A DNA stretch of 64,000 nt from contig JAFQPG010000013.1 in assembly GCA_017411835.1 (NCBI GenBank), forward strand, positions 177,915 to 241,914. The letters are read 5' to 3'. A model generated the notes under the pieces. The model was given only the letters and a program-made list of their open reading frames with translations, was not told the origin of the DNA and did not search any database. Positions 25,297 to 33,709 of the stretch are shown piece after piece; position 1 is the first letter of the stretch; each line of letters begins with the position of its first letter. Source of the stretch: Ruminococcus sp. GTDB lineage: Bacteria > Bacillota > Clostridia > Oscillospirales > Acutalibacteraceae. A program made the translations under genes and the position numbers.

Positions 25297-25327
25297 AACA
25301 AAATCCCTCCACTAAATTCTCCATAAT

Positions 25328-25356
25328 ATTATAAACAAAAACTAACGAATAATCAA
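25328..25356 (-). promoter_or_regulatory. sigma-A promoter of pfkA
   Basis: Minus strand TTGATT (25351-25356), 17-base spacer, TATAAT (25328-25333). Confidence 0.8.
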
Positions 25357-25391
25357 GTACTAAAAGCAAATACATCAAAAAGAAAAAGATT

Positions 25392-28300
25392 TTATTTAAA
25401 AGCAACATTATCTTTCCCTAAAATACGATAAAGTTCCTTTATTAAAGTATCGTTTGGCTTTACCCAAAGCGATTTCGGACAAAGCAAACGTTTGTTGCTA
25501 TCAGTAAGATAAACTACCACCTGTGTTTGACCCGAAAACAGTTCAAGAAGATTTTTGACTTTAAGATACTCAGTACACTCTAGGTTTTTTAGACGAAGGT
25601 AAAGCTTCTTTGATGTATCAGTAAAATCTATACTTTTTACATCATTTTCAACTGTTTTCTTTTTCTCAACATAAGTTTTAAGATTTTGTGCAGGCGGAAG
25701 CGCCGTAACCTTTTCGACGATAACCCTAGGTTCTTCGTCTTCTTTAAAGTTTAATTTGCCGACAACTTCAATTACAGAGCCGACGTACAAAGACGACGAG
25801 CACTGCGAAAGCACCTTTGGAAAAACAATAAGCTCTGCACTGCCATATCTATCCTCTACAGTCACAAAAGCCATCATCTGATTAGACTTTGTAATCTGCG
25901 ATTTGTTTTTGGTAACAATGCACACAAGCCTTACAACTGACGTATCTTTGTATTTATCAGTATGCTCACCACTTAAAATATCATTAATGCTGTCAGCTTT
26001 AATAGCTTTTGAAAAATCCTTATATGAATCAATCGGATGGCCTGACAAGTACATTCCCGCCATTTCCTTTTCCATATAAAGAAGCTCCATCAAATCGAAT
26101 TCCTGCATCGGTGGTATCTCTATAGAATCATCACCCTTGACGTCAGACACCTCAAAAAAGGACATCTGACCTCCGACATTTTTTCGTCTGTCGTACTCAA
26201 GGTCATCAAGAACAGTTTTCATAACAGAAAGCATCTGTCTGCGGTTTGCGCCTAAGTCGTCGAGCGCACCGCATTTGATAAGACTTTCCAATGCTCTTGA
26301 GTTTAGACCGCATTTATTCATTCTTTTACAAAAGTCGTAGAATGATGCAAAAGGCGCATTTTCGCGTTCTTTTACAAGTGCGTCGATAAAGTTCTTGCCC
26401 AAATTCCTTATAGCAGTAAGTCCGAAACGGATATTTCCGTGAGTTACAGTAAACGTAGATTGTGAGTAGTTTACGTGTGGTGGAAGCACTAAAATACCGA
26501 GTCGCTGACATTCAGAAATATAGGTAGCCATCTTATTTTGATTATCAAGCACGCTTGATAAAAGAGCCGCCATATACTGCTTTTTATAATGACATTTGAG
26601 ATATGCTGTTTGATATGCTACATTTGCATACGCTGCGGCGTGCGATTTGTTAAACGCATAGGAAGCAAAGCTTTCCATCTGAGAAAAGATATAAAGCGCA
26701 GTTTTTTCGTCTACGCCTCGTCTTAAGCAACCCTCGACTTCAATATTGCCGTTACTGTCAACAAGACCGTTAATAAAAATCTGCTTTTCCTTTTCCATAA
26801 CATCGTGCTTTTTCTTGCTCATAGCACGACGTACAATATCAGCACGACCGAGTGAATATCCCGCAAGAGTTCTAAAAATCTGCATAACCTGTTCCTGATA
26901 TACGATGCAACCGTTAGTAACATTCAAGATATCCTCCAAAAGCGGATGCGCGTAACGAATATCAGACGGGTTATGTCGATTATTTATATAAGTAGGTATG
27001 CTATCCATAGGACCAGGGCGATAAAGGGATATAACCGCAATCAGGTCTTCTATAGAGCTTGGCTTTAGCTGGGTTAAGACGTTCTTCATACCCTGACTTT
27101 CAAACTGGAAAACGCCATCGGAGTTACCGCTTGACATCATAGTAAAAACTGATTTATCGTCTTCAGGTATGTTATCTATATCAAAGTCAGGCTCGAAGTC
27201 CTTTATCATTTCAACAGCGTCGTGAATAACAGTAAGATTACGTAGCCCTAAAAAGTCCATTTTTAAAAGTCCGAGTTCTTCAAGCGTTGTCATAGTAAAC
27301 TGGGTTACTATAGCATCGTCACTTTTAGAAAGCGGCACATAATCTGATACCGGCTTATCGGTAATAACAACACCTGCCGCGTGGATAGTGATATGACGAG
27401 GCATACCCTCGATACTCATCGCTACATCAAGTAAATTATGAACAGCAGGGTCGGTATCATACATTTTCTTAAGTTCAGCGCTTATATTAAGCGCTTTTTC
27501 AATCGTCATATTTATATCTGACGGAATGAGCTTTGCAACAACATCAACGCTTGAGTAAGGCATATCAAGCGCTCTGCCTACATCACGTACAGAGCCACGA
27601 GCCGCCATAGTACCAAAGGCAACAATTTGCGCTACGTGGTCAGCACCGTATTTACGGATAACGTAATCAATCACTTCTCCCCTGCGCTCTTTACAAAAGT
27701 CAATATCGAAATCAGGCATACTGACACGCTCAGGGTTTAAGAAGCGTTCAAAAATCAAATTATATTTAATCGGGTCTATACCGGTAATACCGATACAATA
27801 AGCGCATAGTGAGCCTGCACCCGAGCCTCTGCCCGGACCTACAGGTATATCCTGACTTTTTGCAAAATTAACAAAATCGCTTACTATAAGGAAGTAGTCA
27901 ACAAAACCCATGCTCTTAATAGTTTCAAGCTCATAGTTGAGCCTGCTGACAAGAGCTGCATCAGGGTTTTGTCCGTAATGCTTATAAAGTCCGTCAAAAC
28001 ACAGACGTTTAAAATACTCAAAATGGTCTTCGTTATCAGGAACAAAGTAATCAGGCAGTTTTCGAACACCAAATTCAATATCAACATTGCATCTGTCTGC
28101 AATTTCCTGAGTATTATCAAAAGCATCCTGTAAATTTGGAAACAGTGCACGCATCTGTTCTTCGCTCTTTAAATAAAACTCTTCGGTTTTAAACTCCATT
28201 TTATCATCGTCGTTGATGGTATGGTTTGTCTGGATGCAAAGTAGTATCTGGTGTGTTTGAGAATCAGGCTGCTCGATATAATGACAGTCATTTGTAACAA

Positions 28301-28901
28301 CAAGCTTTGCACCAATTTGTTCAGCGATCTTAATAAGTAAAGGGTTTGTTTTATCCTGCTCTTCAATACCATGATTTTGGAGCTCAATAAAGTAATTATC
28401 TTTTCCAAATATTTGTTGATAACGACGAGCCTTTTCAAGAGCGGTTTTGTAATCTTCGTTTAACAGAGCTTTAGGGACTTCACCTGCAAGACAAGCAGAT
28501 AGGCAGATAAGCCCCTCGCTGTACTGCTCAAGAAGCTCCATATCAACTCTAGGTTTATTATAAAAACCATCGACAAAGCCTTTTGATACAAGTTTAATCA
28601 GGTTTTCGTAACCTTTATTATTTTCGCACAAAAGTACAAGGTGGTAGTACTCTTTATCAAAATCAAAGCTTTTATCGAAACGACTACGAGCAGCGACATA
28701 AACCTCGCAACCTATAATCGGCTTTATTCCTTGATTTTTACACGCTCTGTAAAAATCAATCACACCATACATAACTCCATGGTCAGTAATAGCCAAAGAG
28801 TTTTGTCCGAGCTTTTTCGCAGCACTAACAAGCCTGTCTATACGACAAGCGCCATCAAGCAAGCTATATTCGCTGTGGACGTGTAGGTGTGTAAAAGCCA
28901 T
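25392..28901 (-). CDS. dnaE: DNA polymerase III alpha subunit, DnaE type
   Basis: The second replicative polymerase of Firmicutes, which extends primers before PolC takes over. 1169 residues. An N-terminal PHP domain (HLHVHSEYSLLDGACRI), the polymerase core with VGPGRGSGAGSL and catalytic PDFDIDFC near residue 400, tandem HhH, and a C-terminal OB fold (VRLVCIVTKNKSQITKSN). There is no exonuclease insertion, unlike PolC. The start codon immediately follows the xseA stop (TAAATG), so the two are coupled. No terminator was seen before pfkA. Confidence 0.97.
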   Translation of the reverse strand: MAFTHLHVHSEYSLLDGACRIDRLVSAAKKLGQNSLAITDHGVMYGVIDFYRACKNQGIKPIIGCEVYVAARSRFDKSFDFDKEYYHLVLLCENNKGYENLIKLVSKGFVDGFYNKPRVDMELLEQYSEGLICLSACLAGEVPKALLNEDYKTALEKARRYQQIFGKDNYFIELQNHGIEEQDKTNPLLIKIAEQIGAKLVVTNDCHYIEQPDSQTHQILLCIQTNHTINDDDKMEFKTEEFYLKSEEQMRALFPNLQDAFDNTQEIADRCNVDIEFGVRKLPDYFVPDNEDHFEYFKRLCFDGLYKHYGQNPDAALVSRLNYELETIKSMGFVDYFLIVSDFVNFAKSQDIPVGPGRGSGAGSLCAYCIGITGIDPIKYNLIFERFLNPERVSMPDFDIDFCKERRGEVIDYVIRKYGADHVAQIVAFGTMAARGSVRDVGRALDMPYSSVDVVAKLIPSDINMTIEKALNISAELKKMYDTDPAVHNLLDVAMSIEGMPRHITIHAAGVVITDKPVSDYVPLSKSDDAIVTQFTMTTLEELGLLKMDFLGLRNLTVIHDAVEMIKDFEPDFDIDNIPEDDKSVFTMMSSGNSDGVFQFESQGMKNVLTQLKPSSIEDLIAVISLYRPGPMDSIPTYINNRHNPSDIRYAHPLLEDILNVTNGCIVYQEQVMQIFRTLAGYSLGRADIVRRAMSKKKHDVMEKEKQIFINGLVDSNGNIEVEGCLRRGVDEKTALYIFSQMESFASYAFNKSHAAAYANVAYQTAYLKCHYKKQYMAALLSSVLDNQNKMATYISECQRLGILVLPPHVNYSQSTFTVTHGNIRFGLTAIRNLGKNFIDALVKERENAPFASFYDFCKRMNKCGLNSRALESLIKCGALDDLGANRRQMLSVMKTVLDDLEYDRRKNVGGQMSFFEVSDVKGDDSIEIPPMQEFDLMELLYMEKEMAGMYLSGHPIDSYKDFSKAIKADSINDILSGEHTDKYKDTSVVRLVCIVTKNKSQITKSNQMMAFVTVEDRYGSAELIVFPKVLSQCSSSLYVGSVIEVVGKLNFKEDEEPRVIVEKVTALPPAQNLKTYVEKKKTVENDVKSIDFTDTSKKLYLRLKNLECTEYLKVKNLLELFSGQTQVVVYLTDSNKRLLCPKSLWVKPNDTLIKELYRILGKDNVAFK

Positions 28902-30116
28902 TTATTTCTCCTTTGTTGTACTTTCTACTGTAGCGTAAATTTCGCCGTCTGATACTTTAACGGTGATGCTGTCACCTTTCTTTGTATCAGAAACACTGCA
29001 AACAGTAGCGCCATTTTCGTTTGTAGTATATGAATATCCGCGCATCAAAACGGCAACCGGATTGAGCGCAGAAAGCTTTGATGCAGTTTCAGTTAATTTT
29101 TTTGATTTATTATCAATTATGCTTTTTGATACGTTTAACATACGATTTGACAAAGCATCAATAGATTTATCATACTCTTTGATAAGCTTTTGAGGTGAGT
29201 AAGCACCCAAAAGTCTATAAGAGCTATTAAGCGACTTTTCTAAATCAGTAAGTTTTTTACTAATTATGCTGTCAACATACTGACGCTGTGCAAAGAGGTT
29301 ATCGAGTAATTCAGCGCTATCGGGAACAGCAAGCTCCGCGGCCGCCGACGGAGTCGGTGCTCGTAAATCTGATACAAAGTCACAAATCGTAAAATCAGTT
29401 TCGTGGCCAACGGCGGAAATAACAGGAGTATCACAATTATAAATAGCACGAGCTAAGTTTTCGTCATTAAATGCCCACAAGTCTTCTATAGAGCCACCGC
29501 CTCTGCCGATGATAATAACATCGGCAATTTTACTCTTTGAAAACTTATGAATAGCTGACGTTAACTGCTCTGCTGCGTTTTCACCCTGAACTAAAACAGG
29601 ACACATAACGATATCAACGCTAGGATATCTACGCGACAGCACATTTAAAATATCGCGTACCGCGGCACCCGTCGGAGAAGTAATTACACCGATAGTTTCA
29701 GGAAATTTAGGTATAGGCTTTTTGTGCGCTTTGTCAAAAAATCCCTCTTTTGAAAGCTTTTCTTTTAGCTGTTCAAATTGCAAAGACAAAGCACCTATAC
29801 CATCAGGCTGCATATCTTCAACATAAAGTTGATACTGACCTGTCGGCTCATATACAGTCACTCGTGCACGCACTAAAACTTTCATTCCGTTTGCAGGCTT
29901 AAATTTCAGATTTTTTGCAGCATAAGAGAACATCACAGCACGAACAACACTCTTTTCATCCTTTAAAGAAAAGTAAATATGTCCACTGCTGTAATGGTCA
30001 GTAAGGTTAGAAATCTCGCCCTCGAGTAATAACAACTGCAAATGAGAATCGTTATCGAGCAAAGATTTAATATAAAAATTCAGTTGTGATACGGTCAAAA
30101 TTTTAGGTGCATTCAT
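28902..30116 (-). CDS. xseA: Exodeoxyribonuclease VII large subunit
   Basis: Catalytic subunit of a single-strand-specific nuclease in DNA repair. 404 residues. N-terminal OB fold (LLLEGEISNLTDHYSSGHIYFSLKD), then the nuclease domain with GVITSPTGAAVRDI near 148, IIGRGGGSIEDLWAFN near 200 and GHETDFTICDFVSDLRAPTPSAAAE near 240, followed by a coiled coil. It overlaps nothing but abuts dnaE. The small subunit xseB usually follows; it is not here, as dnaE starts at the stop codon. Confidence 0.96.
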   Translation of the reverse strand: MNAPKILTVSQLNFYIKSLLDNDSHLQLLLLEGEISNLTDHYSSGHIYFSLKDEKSVVRAVMFSYAAKNLKFKPANGMKVLVRARVTVYEPTGQYQLYVEDMQPDGIGALSLQFEQLKEKLSKEGFFDKAHKKPIPKFPETIGVITSPTGAAVRDILNVLSRRYPSVDIVMCPVLVQGENAAEQLTSAIHKFSKSKIADVIIIGRGGGSIEDLWAFNDENLARAIYNCDTPVISAVGHETDFTICDFVSDLRAPTPSAAAELAVPDSAELLDNLFAQRQYVDSIISKKLTDLEKSLNSSYRLLGAYSPQKLIKEYDKSIDALSNRMLNVSKSIIDNKSKKLTETASKLSALNPVAVLMRGYSYTTNENGATVCSVSDTKKGDSITVKVSDGEIYATVESTTKEK

Positions 30117-30118
30117 AG

Positions 30119-31075
30119 TTAATCATTTCTGTTGTTTAAAATAGAAGCAAGCACTGCAATACCGCATGCGTTATCGGTAGACAAAGCAGGCTCACAGAAA
30201 GTGCATTTAATCTTTTGTGTAAGATTGTTCTTAATAATTGTATTAGACATAACACCGCCTGCAAAAACTACAGGCATATCTCCGTAGATTTTCAAGATGT
30301 TATTTGTCATTGTGTAAAGCGATTCTTCAATATATTTTAAGCACAAAGCGGCGATATATGAAACATCTGCACCATCATCAACGAGCTTTTTGCAAATGTT
30401 TTCTATACCGCTTAGGCAACAGTCACAGTCCCTTATTGTAGGCTTGACTTTTATATCCTGTGTGCATTTTAGTGCTAACGCTTCAAGCTGTTTACCACAA
30501 GGAAAGTCAAGCGAAAGCATAAGCCCAACTCTGTCAACAAGCTGTCCTGCGTTTAAATCAAGTGTATTACCAACAAGCTTTACAGGTAAAATATCACCTG
30601 ATATTTTGTTGCTATTAACAAGCAAAGCATCGGTAGTTCCACCGCTTACATGAAAAGCAAGAAAAGGCTTATCAAGCAAATCTAAACGGTTTGTAGAATA
30701 CAAAGCAGAAGCAATATGTCCCTGCTGGTGAGATAAATTATAAAGCGGTATATCTAAAACAGAAGCCAAGCCTCTTGCAAATCCGCTTCCGACAGTAAAG
30801 CAAGGCATATACGAGCCCTCAGCTTTTCTCGGAGTAAAAGAAGCACCGATTGCTTTGATATCATTTTTATCACATCTAGCATCACAAAAAAGCTCTTCTA
30901 AAAGCAAGGGTAGTTGCTGAGTATGGTGGAATACAGCATCAGACTGACGAATTCCGAGTTCTCCTTTTGATACAGGCAACAGCTTACGCTTTTGAATAAT
31001 TGAATTTGTCGCATCATCAAAAAGCGCAACAGATGTCGTATAGTTGCTAGTATCAATACCTAAAAATTTACTCAT
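30119..31075 (-). CDS. Kae1-like domain protein (TsaD paralogue)
   Basis: A 318-residue ASKHA-fold protein of the Kae1/TsaD/M22 family. It keeps the metal-binding histidines in LSHQQGHIASA (His116, His120), the VSGGTTDALL motif and a C-terminal STDNACGIAV Asp. It differs from true TsaD at the N terminus (GIDTSNYTTSVAL instead of GIETSCDET) and is shorter. Such paralogues sit next to nusB in several clostridia. Real TsaD makes t6A37 of tRNA with TsaB/E/C, and MtaB at the left edge modifies t6A; whether this paralogue acts on tRNA is unknown. Two bases separate it from both neighbours. Confidence 0.75.
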   Translation of the reverse strand: MSKFLGIDTSNYTTSVALFDDATNSIIQKRKLLPVSKGELGIRQSDAVFHHTQQLPLLLEELFCDARCDKNDIKAIGASFTPRKAEGSYMPCFTVGSGFARGLASVLDIPLYNLSHQQGHIASALYSTNRLDLLDKPFLAFHVSGGTTDALLVNSNKISGDILPVKLVGNTLDLNAGQLVDRVGLMLSLDFPCGKQLEALALKCTQDIKVKPTIRDCDCCLSGIENICKKLVDDGADVSYIAALCLKYIEESLYTMTNNILKIYGDMPVVFAGGVMSNTIIKNNLTQKIKCTFCEPALSTDNACGIAVLASILNNRND

Positions 31076-31077
31076 TA

Positions 31078-31530
31078 TTAGTTTTCTATCTGCTTTGCAA
31101 CAGCACCAAGCACGCCGTTTACAAAAGCGCTATCGTCAGGAACAGAATATTTTTTAGAAAGCTCAACCGCTTCATTGATAGAAACCGACACAGGAACATC
31201 CTCAACATAGAGCATTTCGTAAATCGCAAGACGTAAAAGTGCGTAAGAAACCTTAGCGATACGATTGATTTTCCAGCCCTTTTTAAGGTTTTGGGCTATA
31301 TATCCATCAATCTCTTCACTATGTTCTAAAATACCCTTAGCACAGGAAATCGCGTAATCGCTCATATAGTCGTCGTTGCCATCAATAGCGTTGTCAGCGA
31401 GTTCATCAATATCGGTATCGGAAAAGAGCGTTTCAAAGCTTAAAATAAATGCTTGCTCACGCTTTTTATATCTTGAAATCGCATTAGGCTTAACAGTATC
31501 TTTTACTACCTCATTTTCAATATCACACAT
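31078..31530 (-). CDS. nusB: Transcription antitermination factor NusB
   Basis: RNA-binding all-helical protein of the rRNA antitermination complex. 150 residues, with the family end motif VSINEAVELSKKYSVPDDSAFVNGVLGAV and KINRIAKVSYALLRLAIYEM before it. GAGGT is 8 bases before ATG. First gene of nusB-(Kae1-like)-xseA-dnaE, with a good promoter 34 bases upstream. Confidence 0.93.
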   Translation of the reverse strand: MCDIENEVVKDTVKPNAISRYKKREQAFILSFETLFSDTDIDELADNAIDGNDDYMSDYAISCAKGILEHSEEIDGYIAQNLKKGWKINRIAKVSYALLRLAIYEMLYVEDVPVSVSINEAVELSKKYSVPDDSAFVNGVLGAVAKQIEN

Positions 31531-31563
31531 AATAGTACCTCATCTACATATTTTTACTAATAC

Positions 31564-31592
31564 AGTATAACATAAGCACTTTTTTTTGTAAA
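31564..31592 (-). promoter_or_regulatory. sigma-A promoter of the nusB operon
   Basis: Minus strand TTTACA (31587-31592), 17-base spacer, TATACT (31564-31569). The -35 lies directly behind the T run of the preceding terminator. Confidence 0.75.
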
Positions 31593-31593
31593 C

Positions 31594-31618
31594 AAAAAGA
31601 CGGCACAATGTGCCGCCT
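31594..31618 (-). terminator. Terminator of the PTS IIC / lipoprotein unit
   Basis: Minus strand AGGCGGCAC, ATT loop, GTGCCGTCT (one wobble) then five T's. Confidence 0.85.
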
Positions 31619-31633
31619 CTTTTTAAGCTTAAA

Positions 31634-32425
31634 TTATGTTAAAGGTATGATACTCTCTACAGAGATAATAACGCTGTTTTCCTCACTGTAGCTTTCAGCA
31701 GCAACCTTCTTAGTTTCGTAAGCAGTCATTTCGTTTACAACTACTGAATAAGTAATGCCGCCTAAGTAAACATTGCCTTCAGAGAAGTTCTTATATCTTA
31801 CGTAAACATCGCCGAGATTTTCATTTGTAAGGTTAGTGATAATGAACTCACCGTCTTTGAAGTCAACACCAACTTTACCTTCAAGAAGAGGTAAAGAATC
31901 TGTTGGAACAACTAATGTATCATTAACAGTAAACTGCTTCACATCATCATAAGAGATAACCTTGTTGATTGGGAAAGAAAGTGTAGACTGATTTGGAGGC
32001 AGGTTTGTTGGTGAGAATGTACGAACCTCTTTATCGTTAAGCTGAACCTCGATTGAAGAATAAGATACAACCTTATCTGTTGTATTCTTAATAACAATAG
32101 CAAGAGCATTTTCAGCTTCTTCATTTACACCACTTTCAATGTAAGGACCTGTGTACTTACCAACAGCAGTAACCACCAAACCTGTATCAGGAATTGTATA
32201 TGGTAATGTTAATAGCTTCTGCTCTTTATCCTCTACAAAACCGTTAATAGCAGTAACATCAGCATCGCCCTCTACAGGAGCGTTTTCGTTAGTAATGATT
32301 TCAGTATTATATTCGTACTCTTTGTCAACACTACGCTTTGTGCCGGAGCAACCCGCAAATGACATAACAACAAACACTAAAACCAAAATAGCACATATAA
32401 TAATTGATAACTTACTCTTTTTCAT
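31634..32425 (-). CDS. Lipoprotein of unknown function
   Basis: A 263-residue lipoprotein. Hydrophobic signal from residue 8 and a classical lipobox FAGC near residue 26. The mature part is soluble and rich in beta-strand-like stretches (VVTAVGKYTGPYI, NALAIVIKNTTDKVVSYSSIEVQLNDK, ITNLTNENLGDVYVRYKNF), resembling the immunoglobulin-like FxLYD/DUF4352-type folds of extracellular lipoproteins, but I cannot name a family with confidence. AAGGATG is 9 bases before the ATG. It starts 15 bases after the PTS IIC gene and shares its terminator. Confidence 0.7.
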   Translation of the reverse strand: MKKSKLSIIICAILVLVFVVMSFAGCSGTKRSVDKEYEYNTEIITNENAPVEGDADVTAINGFVEDKEQKLLTLPYTIPDTGLVVTAVGKYTGPYIESGVNEEAENALAIVIKNTTDKVVSYSSIEVQLNDKEVRTFSPTNLPPNQSTLSFPINKVISYDDVKQFTVNDTLVVPTDSLPLLEGKVGVDFKDGEFIITNLTNENLGDVYVRYKNFSEGNVYLGGITYSVVVNEMTAYETKKVAAESYSEENSVIISVESIIPLT

Positions 32426-32440
32426 TTTAAAACATCCTTT

Positions 32441-33511
32441 TTAATAATCTAATTTCATATCACCAGATTTGATGATATTAAGTTTTCTCATACCTTCGCT
32501 GATAATGAGCGTCAACAAAGCCGGTGCAACAAAGTGCATAATTACAATCTCGGTGATTGTGACAAGCGGTGAAACGCCCGAAGATACCATCGAAGAATAT
32601 GTAACGAGCTGTCCGACCAAGCCTGACGTACCCATACCTGCACCGGAAGCGTCACAGGTCATTTTCAGAACACAGGTCGAAATCGGTCCTAAAATCGCAC
32701 TTGTTATAATAGGAGGCAACCAGATAACAGGTTTTCTAACAATGTTAGGCATCTGAATCATTGAAGTACCGATTCCCTGTGCAATAAAACCGCCAAATCT
32801 GTTTTCTCTGTAGCTTGCAACTGCAAAGCCGATCATCTGCGCCGAGCAACCTACAACAGCCGCACCGCCAGCGATACCGGAAAGTCCGATAATAACAGCG
32901 ATTGCTGCAGAGCTGATTGGTAAAGTAAGGAAAATACCCATCAACACGGAAATAAGTATGCCCATAACAAACGGATGCTGAATTGTTGCAAACTGGATAA
33001 GCTCGCCTAACGCGGTGGTTACATACGAAATATACGGACCACACAGCAAAGCAACTGCAGTACCGACGCCGATAGTAACAATCGGTGTAATCAAAATATC
33101 AAGCTTTGTTTTACCGGAAACAAGATTGCCAATCTCAATAGCAATAAAAACCGATATAAACGCACAAAGCGGATCACCTACACCGGAAATCGCCAAAGAG
33201 CCTGTTTGAGTAAAAAATGTGCCATTAACAATACTTGTTGAAAAAGCACCAATAAAGCCAACAACACCTGCAGATACTGTTACAAGTGGGCTGTACTTGA
33301 ATTTAGTTGCAACGCTGACACCAATGCCGGCGCCCATAAGCGACTTGGCTATAGTTGCAATAAAAACAATGTATGTACCCAAAACACCCGGTATATACGA
33401 GCCAATCTGCCCTAATATAGTTCCGACTATTAAAGTTGCAAACAATCCGAGCGCCATTCCTGAAAGACCATCTATGAAAATATGGTTTAGAATTTTCTTA
33501 ATAGTTTTCAC
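32441..33511 (-). CDS. PTS EIIC-type membrane transporter (PTS_EIIC_2 family)
   Basis: A 356-residue polytopic protein with about nine hydrophobic segments, rich in Gly, Ile and Val (LSGMALGLFATLIVGTILGQIG near the N terminus; GDPLCAFISVFIAIEIGNLVSGKTKLDILITP; CDASGAGMGTSGLVGQ near the C terminus). This fits the PF13303-type EIIC domain, which lacks fused IIA and IIB. No IIA, IIB, EI or HPr is adjacent, so PTS-dependent transport is unproven. GTG 33511 is chosen because AAAGGAG lies 7-8 bases upstream; an ATG at 33571 would lie in the -35 region. Confidence 0.75.
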   Translation of the reverse strand: MKTIKKILNHIFIDGLSGMALGLFATLIVGTILGQIGSYIPGVLGTYIVFIATIAKSLMGAGIGVSVATKFKYSPLVTVSAGVVGFIGAFSTSIVNGTFFTQTGSLAISGVGDPLCAFISVFIAIEIGNLVSGKTKLDILITPIVTIGVGTAVALLCGPYISYVTTALGELIQFATIQHPFVMGILISVLMGIFLTLPISSAAIAVIIGLSGIAGGAAVVGCSAQMIGFAVASYRENRFGGFIAQGIGTSMIQMPNIVRKPVIWLPPIITSAILGPISTCVLKMTCDASGAGMGTSGLVGQLVTYSSMVSSGVSPLVTITEIVIMHFVAPALLTLIISEGMRKLNIIKSGDMKLDY

Positions 33512-33542
33512 AAATTCACTCCTTTTGTTCAATTTAAGATAT

Positions 33543-33571
33543 ATAATAACACTATTTTTCAAAATATACAA
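33543..33571 (-). promoter_or_regulatory. sigma-A promoter of the PTS IIC gene
   Basis: Minus strand TTGTAT (33566-33571), 17-base spacer, TATTAT (33543-33548). Confidence 0.65.
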
Positions 33572-33640
33572 GCGTATTTTTCTGTTTTAGAATTAAAATA
33601 ACAAATTTTTTTAAATAATTCTTATTAAGCAACATTTTAG

Positions 33641-33668
33641 TTGAAATTTATTGGAAAAATGATAAAAT
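33641..33668 (+). promoter_or_regulatory. sigma-A promoter of the pullulanase gene
   Basis: TTGAAA (33641-33646), 16-base spacer, TAAAAT (33663-33668) with TG one base before (extended -10). The same TGATAAAAT occurs at the copA promoter. Confidence 0.7.
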
Positions 33669-33709
33669 ATTAATAATTGCGACCTAGCAAATATCCAGGA
33701 GGGCACAAT

